64,000 nucleotides of DNA from Arenicola marina. Taxonomy: Eukaryota > Annelida > Polychaeta > Arenicolidae. Below, in pieces: positions 1 through 10,239 of this stretch. The position numbers and the translations under genes were made by a program. The notes beneath the pieces were generated by a model, which was given only the letters and a program-made list of their open reading frames with translations, was not told the DNA's origin and ran no database searches. How positions within the stretch are numbered: the stretch's first letter is position 1; the number at the start of each line of letters is the position of its first letter. The stretch covers positions 22,128,254 through 22,192,253 of the forward strand of contig OZ025260.1 in assembly GCA_964019135.1 (NCBI GenBank). Reading direction: 5' to 3'.

Positions 1-633
1 GGGTGAGCTGGTCCGGAGCTCATCGCCGCTGTGTACTATTTATTTTGTGAGCATCGTATCCATAAAACAGGGTGCTGCAGCTTTTGTCTTTCAAGGGTGG
101 TCAACCCTCTGAAATCAATACATGTCATCCATCGATCACTATCAATAGCAGACCTATAAAAGCTATTGATCTGGATGGTAGCCTTCGTTGTCCAGTGATA
201 GCCGTGGAAGGATATCCGATTCTAGATATATAGAGGCGATACCATTTATTCTTACTGGGGAGGGTGGCTTGAAGGGGCAACGATTCCTCATCAACCCACC
301 GAGATATGGCGCAGAGTGGACATGGAGCCACACAGGGAGCTGGGAGCCAGTTGACGCGGTAAGCATGCGATCGGGGGTTGTGTCGCAGAAATGTGAACAG
401 CTGTCAGATGTGGTTGCATGGTGCGGTGTTGACGGAAATCAAATATCTGGAGGGCATGAATCCCTGTGTAAAGCTGGGACACAGCTGTTTAAATTACACT
501 ACACTGGAATCGGCTTACCCGCGGAAGCGAAATAAAAGGTGAAAGCTCACTGTGCCAGAAAGGTCCCCCGGCGTAAAAATCCATTATTTAAGCCCAGACC
601 TTAGGTCATGCGCAGACTGCCATAGTCCATTCC
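1..633. other. Unique left flank, no gene recognised
   Basis: I see no homology to the array further right and no known domain. A 115-codon open frame at 188-535 begins at TTG, not ATG, and resembles no family I know, so it is left out as a gene. Confidence 0.5.
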
Positions 634-786
634 AGAGCTTCATACCTTTTGTCAATCACAGAGCTCCATCATTTTAGTCAATCTAGTAGGATCCATCACT
701 TTGCTCAATCACAAAGCTCCATCACTTTGGTCAATCACAGAGCTCCTTGACTTTGGTCAATCAGAGCTCCATCACTTTGGTCAATC
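634..786. repeat. 26-base minisatellite, six units
   Basis: Six tandem units of 24-27 bases follow the pattern AGAGCTCCATCACTTTGG then TCAATCAC. They start near 634, 660, 686, 713, 739 and 763. The last two units are 24 bases long and have lost the terminal AC. No coding role is apparent. Confidence 0.85.
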
Positions 787-1115
787 CTGTTTTTACATAA
801 TGTTCATAATATTCCACATAAATAATTGACGGTTTTGTACACCCAGCCTAACCTACATGGGTGCCACATCCAATATTAATCTCCAGCCATTCCATCCATG
901 CGTTACCTATGCACGTTACGATTTGGACACAACTCCAATGTCAAAGTACGACCTTAGGTCCGCACCGAGTTGTATTCCTTGATCCCACCGTCATCATTAA
1001 GGTAGCAAGATTAAAATTTACCTCGTGATCTGCCTCCACATTATACTATTCATTCATCACGCCACATAAAATATTTGTTGTGAGAATTTGGTGATTTTCA
1101 TTTATTATCATGAAC

Positions 1116-1593
1116 CCAGCAAACACACAACGTTCGCATAACGTTGGTTGTTGGTTGTAATCACGTCATCTCAAGGTGAACATCTGGAGAACGTTTGTCG
1201 CAAACAGTGAACTAATATTTTCTAGCCTATATTCCGTAAAAATAAAGCCTTTGCCAAAATTGGCTGCGTGTAGCAGTTGTTGCAAATACAAAATGGTGAG
1301 AAGTCGGGAGTGGACGGTAGAACAACGTTAGAACAACGTTACCGGAAAAAATCAGACATCATAAAAACAATATGTAATTGATTGTCTTTGACAGTCATGC
1401 TTCTAATTAATTCATCCTATACGTATTTGTTTCTCACAGAAGGCAAAATTGTAATACCGGACTGAATGTCTGACAACGTTATCTGAAAACGTTCGGGCAA
1501 CGTCAAAAAACCCATAAATTTTCACGTGATAACGTTATCGCAACAAAAAATAACGGTGTGTCGACGTTGTCATGATGTTTACCTGTTTGCTGG
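1116..1593. mobile_element. AACGTT-rich MITE-like element
   Basis: The element is 478 bases long. It begins CCAGCAAACA and ends TGTTTGCTGG, a perfect 10-base terminal inverted repeat. The palindrome AACGTT or a one-base variant recurs near both ends and internally (near 1130, 1141, 1189, 1322, 1333, 1474, 1487 and 1530). No transposase frame is present, so it is non-autonomous. A clean target-site duplication is not visible. Family assignment is uncertain. Confidence 0.65.
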
Positions 1594-1797
1594 AAAACAC
1601 GCTAGGGTTTTCGGTATTTTTCCCAGCTGATGGCGGATGCCTGGGTGTGCTAGTTAAGGCTTGACCACGTGGTTCACGTCTATCGACGTCTGATGAGCCG
1701 GAGATCGGATGGAGCCCTGGCGAAATCCCTGGGAACTATAGAAAGACCGGGTTTCACCTCGATCAATGTTGTGGTTTTACTAAGCTTTTGTATTCAG

Positions 1798-1921
1798 GAC
1801 GAGCATGAACTACGACTTAAAAGTTCAACGCCTGCACCTAACACTAACAGAGATTGATTTAATGGAGGAAAGTTCGCCGGGAGCTCGGTTTATATACTCA
1901 GCACAACAATTATATCCTGGA
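1798..1921 (+). other. Candidate internal exon (unidentified)
   Basis: A textbook 3' splice site precedes this interval: a TTACTAAG branch-like motif, then CTTTTGTATTCAG ending at 1797. A GTGAGT donor follows at 1922-1927. Between them one frame is open throughout and includes an ATG at 1805 (MNYDLKVQRLHLTLTEIDL...). It reaches the donor on a complete codon (GGA), and the frame stays open to 2062. I do not recognise the peptide. No partner exon was found within the unique flank. It may be a relic exon or a chance pairing of signals. Confidence 0.2.
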
Positions 1922-1927
1922 GTGAGT

Positions 1928-2660
1928 GGATCTCCGATAAAGGGATTTCCTTCCAACGCAAAAATTCTTCACAATTTATGCCGAATTGATTTACCATCGA
2001 CGCCAAAAAAAATAAAGAGGATTATCGCAAAAATGAAAAGCGCAGTTTATCAATTTTTGTAACGCGAATATTCCGTTGATTTCCGTTTTTGTAGATTGGT
2101 TCCGCCGCTTTTTACAAAAAACACTCGACGGCAGGGCGGGTGGTGGGGGGAGGGTGGCACGTGGACAATGGCAGCGGGATATGATGCCATCATAATAATA
2201 TAATTGAGGGACTAACGTAAATATCGCCATCTAGAAGCAGCGCAGTCCGCACACAGTGAGTCCCCCCCACACTGAGCCATGCTGTCGTAAGCCACAGTGA
2301 ATCCGAGCTTGCCATACTGTCGTAAGCCGCAGTGTTCATATGGATTCGCCGCCGAATGAATAATAAGTAGTCCAGTGTTACGCGGCGTCGAATCTTTCCA
2401 GTCATTCCACACATAATCGAGCGCATACAGTTTATGGCGATTTACAACAGGATCGGTCGCCATTAGACGTGGAGATACGGGTCTTCGGAGGACAATTAAA
2501 CCGGAGACGGGCGTGGAGGCAGGAGGCACCCGGGGTGGGGGGTACACAACGACCGCGGGAAGCGCTGCTCGGCGATCACGCTAAGCTGGAGATTGGAGTC
2601 AATGGGGCGTACCGCTATGCGGCGCCCCATGTCAAAAGCCCGGCTCACCGGACGCCGTAA
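1928..2660. other. No gene recognised; GC-rich stretch
   Basis: The interval contains a GC-rich patch with an inverted CCAAT (GATTGG near 2095) and a short imperfect direct repeat around CTGTCGTAAGCC at 2282 and 2319. Short frames on both strands resemble nothing I know. Confidence 0.4.
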
Positions 2661-2663
2661 TGA

Positions 2664-2716
2664 CCGCCAGAGGGGGTGAATTACAGCCGAGGTCTGACCA
2701 CCGCTAGGCGGCGCTC
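2664..2716 (+). promoter_or_regulatory. Two CTCF-like motifs
   Basis: CCGCCAGAGGGGGTG at 2664 and CCACCGCTAGGCGGCGCTC at 2698 both resemble the bilaterian CTCF core (CCACNAGRKGGCGC-like), 34 bases apart on the same strand. They lie beside a tRNA-like B box (2795) and outside the left end of the macrosatellite. Motif resemblance is judged by eye and binding is inferred. Confidence 0.3.
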
Positions 2717-2780
2717 TCTGGCCGCCCAGTCACTGACGGGGCAAGCTTGACATTGACGTACGCAAAGCTCGACCAGGCAA

Positions 2781-2818
2781 ACACTGGAGGTCGCGGGTTC
2801 AAGTCCCCTCTACCGCAC
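2781..2818 (+). other. tRNA-like 3' half with pol III B box
   Basis: GGGTTCAAGTCC at 2795-2806 fits the pol III B box. The flanking ACTGGAGGTC and CCCTCTACCGCA look like the variable loop, T arm and acceptor of a tRNA. No matching 5' acceptor strand or A box is visible upstream. It is therefore a fragment or SINE relic, not an intact tRNA gene. Confidence 0.45.
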
Positions 2819-2820
2819 AC

Positions 2821-3204
2821 GTTTATGTCGCTGTAGATTACGGATTTTATGCTTTCAAGTTCAAGAAGTTATTCGATAGGACGCTGAGCCCTGTCATGTA
2901 TGTGATCCCTCGTGTTCATCTTTTTACCCCAGACTGTAGTCCCTTAAGACAGTGTGGTCCAGATTTGAGCATTTTCATGTGGTGTTTCCTACCTGCGGAC
3001 TTTCCTATGGTAGCCGTGGTATGGTCCTTCTTCCATATAAGAGCGAACCACTGTTTAAACGTAGCTCACGTTTGACTCACGCCTAATATTTACTATTATA
3101 ATCCATTTAGCGGGCTCTAACATGGCAGATTGACCCGTGGTGCTATATGAATAAGGCATATGTTACCTTTCTCCTGGTACATTCCTCCGGTACACGGGAC
3201 GGAG
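2821..3204. other. No feature recognised
   Basis: This is plain AT-moderate sequence between the tRNA-like fragment and the 18-base tandem repeat. A CATATAAGAG stretch near 3035 is TATA-like, but nothing else supports a promoter. Confidence 0.4.
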
Positions 3205-4116
3205 GTTTTATATCTCCGTTATATATTATATCTCCATCATATCTTACATCTCCATCGTATCTTATATCTCCATCATATCTTATATCTCCATTATATCTTA
3301 TATCTCCATCATATCTTATATCTCCATCATATCTTATATTTCCATCATATCTTATATCTCCATTAGATCTTATATCGCCATCATATCTTATATCTCCATT
3401 ATATCTTATATCTCCATCATATCTTATATCTCCATCATATCTTATATCTCCATTATATCTTATATCTCCATTATATCCTAAATCTCCATTACATCTTATA
3501 TCTCCATCATATCTTTTATCTCCATTATATCTTATATCTCCATCATATCTTATATCTCCATAATATCTCTTATATCCCCATCATATCTTATATATCCATC
3601 GTATCTTATATCTCCATCATATCTTATATTTCCACCATATCTTATATCTCCATTAGATCTTATATCGCCATCATATCTTATATCTCCATTACATCTTATA
3701 TCTCCATCATATCTTATATCTCCATTATATCTTATATCTCCATCATATCTTACATCTCCATTATATCTCTTATATCCCTATCATATCTTATATATCCATC
3801 GTACCTTATATCTCCATCATATCTGATATCTCCATCATATCTTATATCTCCTTTTTGTCTTATCTCTCCGTCATATCTTATATCTCCATTATATCTTATA
3901 TCTCTATCATATCTTATATCTCCATTATTTCTTATATCTTCATCATATCTTATATCTTCATCATATCTTATATCTCCATTATATCTTATATCTCCATTGT
4001 ATCTTATGTCTCCATTATCTCTTATATCTCCATCATATCTTATTTATCCATCGTATCTTATATCTCCATCATATTTTATACATCTCCATCATGTCTTACA
4101 TCTTCACTTGTATCTT
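3205..4116. repeat. AT-rich 18-base tandem repeat (about 50 units)
   Basis: Units are variants of ATCTTATATCTCCATCAT, 18 bases, with C/T exchange near the unit end and a few length variants. Because 18 is a multiple of three, frames stay open for over 100 codons and yield serine/tyrosine/isoleucine repeats in more than one frame. This is a property of the repeat and not evidence of a gene. Confidence 0.95.
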
Positions 4117-4261
4117 TCATCATCGGCACGCGGTTTGTTATTATGGTAGATCATGGTGCTGTTCATTTCATGCGGTTCATTTGACGATTGCTCTTTCTTC
4201 CTGCGATGGAGAAGTCGGACATCATGAGGCACACCCTCGAATACCCGGCATGATTCAACAA

Positions 4262-4417
4262 GGCACCCCCGGGGAGGGGGGGGGGTACTTAATGCATTGC
4301 TGGGTTTGGGGGAGTTCCGCTTTAAATATCCGCACTATATGGGTATCGTTTTCATCATAAATATCCCCCCACCAGATTGTATAATAGTGCCCCCCCCCCT
4401 CCCTCCCGGGTGGTACC
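4262..4417. mobile_element. Small element with imperfect inverted ends
   Basis: The left end GGCACCCCCGGGGAGGGG and the inverse of the right end (GGTACCACCCGGGAGGGA) pair imperfectly across 156 bases. The interior has a GGGTACTTAATG motif next to the G run. No coding capacity is seen. GGTACC is repeated three times just at and beyond the right end. Assignment as a MITE is inference. Confidence 0.4.
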
Positions 4418-4812
4418 TGTCAGGTACCTTGTACCTTTTGGTGGTACCTTTTATTTTATTTACTTTTACTTTATTTATGTATTTAGATTGTTTTTCTGCC
4501 CAGCACAAATTCAAACATGAGTTTGAGCTAAGGGTTCACATGTTAAAGTCCATGGCATGTGTTATTGGAGTACATAAGTGTCAGTTGAATACGTCGAATT
4601 AGGCTGAAACCGTCCTGCATAATATCTGTTGGTGAAGCCGCTTGTGTGGGATGCCATAAGTCAGCCTTGGCGGCGAACATCCCTAACATGTCAGCCCTTA
4701 ATCTCGTTTTACCCGTCCGTTTCACGACATTTTACCTCTCCATCCACAGCTCTTGGATATATAGAAACCCCTGTCTCACAAGAGATTCCGACATGTATGT
4801 TCGGCCCGATGC

Positions 4813-5154
4813 AGGGGCGGATCTAGGAATTTGCCAAGGGGGGTGGGGGGGGGCGTTGCTCTCTGAAAACTTGCGACCGAGGGGTGTGCTCTCTGGGGGG
4901 GGGGGGGGGAGGGGGGGGGCGTGCTCGGACAAGCCGACTTTAACAGTGTATGTCATTCAGGTTCCCACGGGGGGTGTTGCTCTCTCTCTCTGAAAACTTG
5001 CGACCGTGTATGGTTAGTTTCCCAAGGGGCGGGGGATGCTCTCTGAATACTTGGGACTTTAACATGTATGTTAACATGCATGTTGTATGTTCTAGTTCTC
5101 AACGGGGGGGTTGCAACCCCCCTAACACCCCCCCCCCCCCTAGATGCGCCACTG
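4813..5154. mobile_element. Non-autonomous TIR element, G/C-run rich
   Basis: The ends CAGGGGCGGATCTAG and CTAGATGCGCCACTG form a 15-base imperfect terminal inverted repeat. CGATG occurs immediately outside both ends (4808-4812 and 5155-5159), a possible 5-base target duplication. The interior consists of long G or C runs and a recurring phrase (CTCTCTGAAAACTTGCGACC at about 4858, with a second copy near 4986). The termini resemble those of hAT-like MITEs, but a hAT duplication would be 8 bases, so the superfamily stays open. Confidence 0.6.
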
Positions 5155-5676
5155 CGATGACAGTTGTGATCTAGTGAACCCAGAGGAGGGTCTCATAGAA
5201 TTCGACCGGCTGGTTCCCTGGTAAAATGTTTCCTAAACCTTTATTCTGACAATATTTAGAAATAGTACTTCATTTCGTGACATAACTTATGGCAAAGAAT
5301 AAAGCTTGCAATTCTTAGAAATAAAAATAAAATATCGCAAATAATTTAAATAATGGTACGACTGACTGCCGCCTATGCAAGGGCCAGAGCGGGGTTAATA
5401 ATAAATTCCATTTTTCTGCGAGTGCCCTTCTTCACCACGACAGCGACCTCGTGAAATATGCAATCAAAACGCCTCCTAACAGTCAGCTTAGGACGCTTAG
5501 GCAGTTTCGGCCACCCCAGCTCTACAAGCCCCAACTTGAGAAAACGTCCATCTGAGTCCAAGCGCCTACGGCCGTCATGTGGACTGTGGCTGAAGCTAGA
5601 CAGAAACCCACGTCCCACTCCTACAAGACCCACCCGACTGCATTCTTAGATCGGCGCTACGCGAACACTCTGGCTT

Positions 5677-5946
5677 ATGTCGCCATCACTGGATACCTCC
5701 TACATGACTGTATCATGGGTTGACAGCACATACCTCAGTGGCCGTCTGCTCCGATGTGAGACAAAAGTGAAAGGATACACATGGACATCAGTGGATGTGA
5801 CAGCCCTGGTGATCCAAGGCTGCGGGGTAGGAGAAGGGCATCTCTCTCTGCTGGACTCCTTCCAGGCTAGTCCCCGAGTCTCCCGGGGACTGCATCATGG
5901 CTGTTTGTCCTTTGATCTGACACGATCGTCCAACACGCGGGCGTGA
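5677..5946 (+). other. Unidentified 89-codon ATG frame
   Basis: An ATG-started frame of 89 codons. The middle contains TWTSVDVTALV, which recalls the W-x-S-x-D-V-T-x-x-V signature of some beta-sandwich regions (TGF-beta propeptides, DNRLRE-type domains). The remainder shows no supporting motif: no signal peptide, and no cysteine pattern. No promoter or splice signals frame it clearly. It could be a decayed exon or chance. Confidence 0.12.
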
Positions 5947-6282
5947 CCGCCCCGCTGCGCCTACACACCGTCACCTACAAGTGTCCCTTCAACTGATCGA
6001 TGCCAAAGTGTTTATTCACCGCTTCCATTTGTTAGTTGCGACCGTCAAATGTGTGTCCCGCTGACTGTTGCAGCACATGACTGGCGCGAACAGTTGTCCT
6101 GTAGCTGCAATGAGATTTGTGGGTTTAGTGGGCTCTGCAGGATTAGTAATGCTATGGATTTTATCAACATGGTTCACCAGACCGGAGGGGTTGATATTCC
6201 GAACGGGATTGATCTGAAGGGCAAAATGCTGTTCACATGGAAAGCTCAACATCGTTGGGTTAAGGGATAACGGGAGGAAGAA

Positions 6283-6545
6283 GGGCTAAATGTTATTCAC
6301 CTGCAAGCGTAAATATTATTCGCCTCAGTTTATTCATAAAAAAACAATTAAATCTTCTGGAAAATCTAAGGCACTTGCCTAGAAGCTCACAGGTTATTTA
6401 CCTGACAAACTAAAAGTGATGCACATAAGACGCTATAAGATGATTCCCTTAAAATGATATTGAAGTGCTATTCGTTCGAGCAGCTAAATGTTATTCGCTT
6501 GGATGCCAGATATTTGCCACAAGGGTAAATATTATTTACCTAAAA
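6283..6545. repeat. Dispersed TAAATRTTATTCRCC motif cluster
   Basis: Near-identical short motifs recur at about 6287, 6309, 6485 and 6525. The last is embedded in a palindrome (GGTAAATATTATTTACC). This may be the body of a small degenerate element. No termini were defined. Confidence 0.3.
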
Positions 6546-7604
6546 GCCTTTAGCGTATCCACATACTGACATAAATGGCAAAAGGAGCTTCCTTCTGATG
6601 CTTTAGAAGTGATTCCTTCGAAAGGTTGAAGCCATTTAACTGGATTCATGCTGACGAGCAATTCGATCGGGTGATATATAGCAAGGCAAACAACGTGATA
6701 AGAAAACTGAGTGAAATGAAACCGATTTAATAAAGGATAATATAATGAACGTTAAGGTAGGCATCTGATACAAATAGCTCAACCATGACTTACACACCAT
6801 AGTTGGTTTGCCGAAGATGTACCAATGCGTGACCATAAAGTATTAACAATCATCTTCCAATCGTTAATATTAATACATGGTACAATTTACTTTTGTTGAT
6901 GAACTAACACCGCCATAATTGATTCCGGCAGACTAATTCAGTTTATTGGGAGGTTAAAAGATAATGCATCATGGTTAAATGTAGCTTGAATATCTTCCCC
7001 TTACAGATGACTAATCATTTAGAGCGCAATGCTTTTGTTGCTGATATATCATCAGTCATACTTCTCCGGGTCTGTGAAGAGATATAGATGATTTACGTGC
7101 CTCGAATTTAAACACATACAGATCAACTGAAGCAGAATCAAAAAATAAAAACTATTTCAGATGTACTTCAAAGAGACCCGAACGTGAATGAAATGAATCA
7201 GGTAACGGTGTCCACGACAAAGTGATTGTCGCCATCATTTTATATTCGGCAATATTTCTTCTTTTCGGTGTTTCCCATCTTCCGGGGTTTTCTAGCCCTA
7301 CTGGATGCCATTTATCTAGGCCTTCTGAGGTAAGGTATAGTTTGACCTACCGCCACCCATTCATCACGGGCATCTCCTCCCATGGCATGTTGAAGTGTTG
7401 CCATATCGATGGGAAAGAGGCTCTAGCTGCCCTGACCAGCACTCCAATCGACCACAGACTCACGCAGTAGTCTGGGCCGTTGACCTTTACAGGAAGTCGG
7501 AGTAATTTTGGTGGTTTAGGGCTGGCGTCTTGTCCTATCTCTGCCCATTGCTTTGGACTAGTAAATGTTGCACGTTTTCGGCGGCATCAGTTTCCCTTAA
7601 CAGG

Positions 7605-8275
7605 GGCCAGCGGAACGGCCATCGGGGTGGGAAGGCCATCTGGGTGGGAAGGCCATCGGGGTGAGAAGGTCATCTGAGTGGGAAGGCCATCGGGATGGGA
7701 AGGCCATCGGGGTGGGAAGGCCATCGTGATGGGAAGGCCATCGTGATGGGAAGGCAATCGGGTGGAAAGGCCATCGGGGTGGGAAGGCCATCGGAGTGAG
7801 AAGGCCATCGGGGTGGGAAAGCCATCGGGGTAGGAAAGCCATCGGGGTAGGAAGGCCATCGGGTGGGAAAGCCATCGGGGTGGGAAGTCCATCTGGGTGG
7901 GAAGGCCATCGGGCTGGAAAGGCCATCGGGGTGGGAAGGCCATCGGATGGAAAAGCCATCGGGGTGGGAAGTCCATCTAGGTGGGAAGGCCATCGGGCTG
8001 AGAAGGCCATCGGGGTGGGAAGTCCATCGGGGTGGGAAGGCCATCGGGGTGGAGGCCATCGGAGTGGGAAGGCCATTGGAGTGAGAAGGCCATCGGGGTG
8101 GAGGCCATCGGAGTGGGAAGGCCATTGGAGTGAGAAGGCCATCGGGGTGGGAAAGCCATCGGGGTAGGAAAGCCATCGGGTGGGAAGGAAATCTGAGTGG
8201 GAAGACCATTGGGGTGGGAAGGTCATCGGGGTGGAAAGGCCATCTGGAGGGAAAAGACATTGAGATGGGAAGGCT
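7605..8275. repeat. Minisatellite M, copy 1 (18-base GC-rich unit)
   Basis: About 37 units of GGGTGGGAAGGCCATCGG, 18 bases, with frequent one-base changes and occasional short units. The same array recurs at 24121-24545 and 42361-42806, each time directly left of block P. Open frames on both strands across it (up to about 209 codons) are repeat artefacts. The left edge of this copy marks the left limit of the whole duplicated complex in the window. Confidence 0.95.
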
Positions 8276-8436
8276 GTTTGAGTGTTTGAATACGCCTGCT
8301 TCTGAACCCTAATTTGTGTGGCACGGCTCGACCGATGTTTACCTTTTGTTAAATGAATTGCTTCGATTCGACGGCTATTTGAGGTTATGGACTTCTTCGC
8401 ACTTGCAATTCTCAGTCGTAGGTATATCCCAGATAT

Positions 8437-8510
8437 ACCGTTAAGAAGCGTTAAAATATCCTCGATATATAGTTATAATATAACGTTAAAATATTCCGGA
8501 TATATAATCT
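8437..8510. repeat. ATATCCC/GGATATA short tandem repeat in P
   Basis: About two units around ATATCCCGGATATATAA. The copy at 24729-24815 has three units of about 34 bases. Confidence 0.5.
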
Positions 8511-8640
8511 ATGCGCATGCCAGCATCAACAAAAAGCCAATTACACCCAAGTAACGTTTACACAAAGATTGCTGCATGTAGAATGAACCGAAGAGGAAGT
8601 AAACGCATTTCCTTCGTAACACTAACCGTCATTAAGTTAT

Positions 8641-8818
8641 GAATAGTGTGGCATACATCTTCCTTAGAACAGAGGGGTATGTGAATGCTCACAATAATCC
8701 CAGTGAGATGAGGGAGTGGGGTTATTGAGCTATGAATAATGTGGTATGCATCTTACCAAGAACAGAGTGGTCTGTGAATGCTCACAATAAGCCCAGTGAG
8801 ATGTAGGAATGGGGTCGG
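8641..8818. repeat. Local 93-base direct duplication in P
   Basis: Two tandem copies begin GAATAGTGTGGCATACATC (8641) and GAATAATGTGGTATGCATC (8734). The paralogue at 24953 has a single copy, so the duplication is private to this unit. The two copies differ at many positions, so it is not very recent. Confidence 0.75.
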
Positions 8819-9820
8819 CCCGAGTTATCCGGTGTGTGACATGACATGCGTACGCCTCCAGTCCACGCTGCTGGACAGAAGAAGTTAGATGTCTTGCCAT
8901 CCTCGCTTGAGCACACGTCAATCCCACCTTTGGGGGTAGCGACAGTTTACGACCATTTTACCATGGTATCAGAGGCGATTTGTCGAGCCGGAATGGGCCC
9001 TGGGCGAGCAATTCTGTCAGACAAAACGCAAGGGTTCCCGTTTAATGGCCAGCTAGAGTGGCTCTCCGTGTGAGCACAGCACCTTGCGAGATGTGATCGG
9101 GACCGGAGAGCTGACCCTGGCTGATACTAGCGGGAATGATAAATAATTCCTCGGTAGCGGGCTTAATGGTCAATACTTATGAATCTAAACAGGAATAACT
9201 GCTCGGCCTCAGCGTGTGGGATAGCACAATGGATGGTAGACACGGTGAAATGCATTGTATAAGTTGGACCAGCTTGGTTGGTCTAAATGCGACTATTTGG
9301 GTTACTGCAAATAGGAGGTGTCATGCATAGCACTTCAGAGGAGTAAGCCAAATGCTAACTCATGTCAATTTCGTAAGCAAGCATCTCCCATCACTATGTA
9401 GATTCGCATTATGTCCTAGTAACAATTAGATGATGGTTTATCAGTCACTAACCAAATGATAATGAGAGTTATGTATATGAGTTAACATACTTTATGGGAG
9501 CGCGAACTGCGATCTTTCTCATCTCTTCCCCCTCCTGCTCTGTAAAACAATTTTCGATGCCCTTTCATTCGTGGCCTAATTGCTTCTCCATTCGTGGTTT
9601 TCTTCCTGTCTTTCGTAAATCTATATATCTCTCTAATTAGACGACGTAAACCGGACTGGGCTGGACCCTTCCTTGCAAATGCATGCCGTGCACGTTCCAC
9701 CCAAACAAATCCGCTATCCCATTCAATACTCACCTGCATCCCAGCGGCTCCCTAACAGATTGAGGAGAGGTTACAACTGGCAAGTGGTCTTTTCTTGGGC
9801 CATGAACCTCCAACCGCCAG

Positions 9821-9880
9821 CGCTGCCCAATTAGACGTCCAATTGCACGTGAAGGCGGCACCTCGACGAGGCGACAAACG
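9821..9880 (+). promoter_or_regulatory. Block Q promoter-like cluster, copy 1
   Basis: Two CCAAT boxes (9827-9831, 9839-9843) and a CACGTG E-box (9846-9851) are packed in GACGTCCAATTGCACGTG. An inverted repeat related to CACCTCGACGAGGTG follows at 9859-9873, with one change in this copy. The cluster recurs in all six Q blocks. NF-Y and bHLH-type factors are the known classes for these motifs; activity here is inferred. Confidence 0.4.
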
Positions 9881-10239
9881 ACTGTTTAGTTCGTGCTTCC
9901 CGTAAATTTGTATCAGCTAAGCAGTTCACTGGGAGGTCCCGTGGGGATTGGGGAGGGGAGGGAAGGAAGCGCCTGGAGGGACAGCGATGGAGTGCGTTCT
10001 CGTCTTCTCCTGGCTCTAGCTGCTTTGGCCCTCCTCCACACCTCCCTCATCTCAGCCAGCTGCCTCTCGTGTCCGCTGTTCACACCTCCCCGCTTAAACC
10101 GGCAGAGGCGCCTCGGTCACCCAGCCACGCCTGCCTTGTCGCCCTCAACCCACCCTTCCTACCTACTGCCGCCGCCACCAGCACACTCCACCGCCCGCCC
10201 GCCATCGGCCGTGCAATCTCATTACACACCTCGTGGGGA

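Larger units (their letters stand above)
5155..7604. other. Unique flank, no gene identified
   Basis: There is no similarity to the array. On the plus strand, poly(A)-signal-like AATAAA occurs near 5297 and 5323-5330. Several ATG frames of 70-90 codons occur (5677-5946, 6049-6270) without recognisable full domains. Nothing here is supported as a gene. Confidence 0.4.

Noticed and set aside
188-535. A 115-codon frame on the plus strand
   Set aside because: It begins at TTG, has no recognisable motif, and has no splice or promoter context.
2781-2818. A complete tRNA gene
   Set aside because: Only the 3' half is present; no matching 5' acceptor strand was found upstream.
3147-3563. A 138-codon YLISPS-repeat frame
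   Set aside because: A product of the AT-rich 18-base tandem repeat; shifted frames give similar peptides.
7597-8226. A 209-codon minus-strand frame rich in MAFPPRWPSHPDG repeats
   Set aside because: It is read entirely from the 18-base minisatellite M, and other frames on both strands are equally open.
7605-8275. Possible CRISPR array
   Set aside because: The repeats are strictly tandem with no spacers, and the DNA is eukaryotic.
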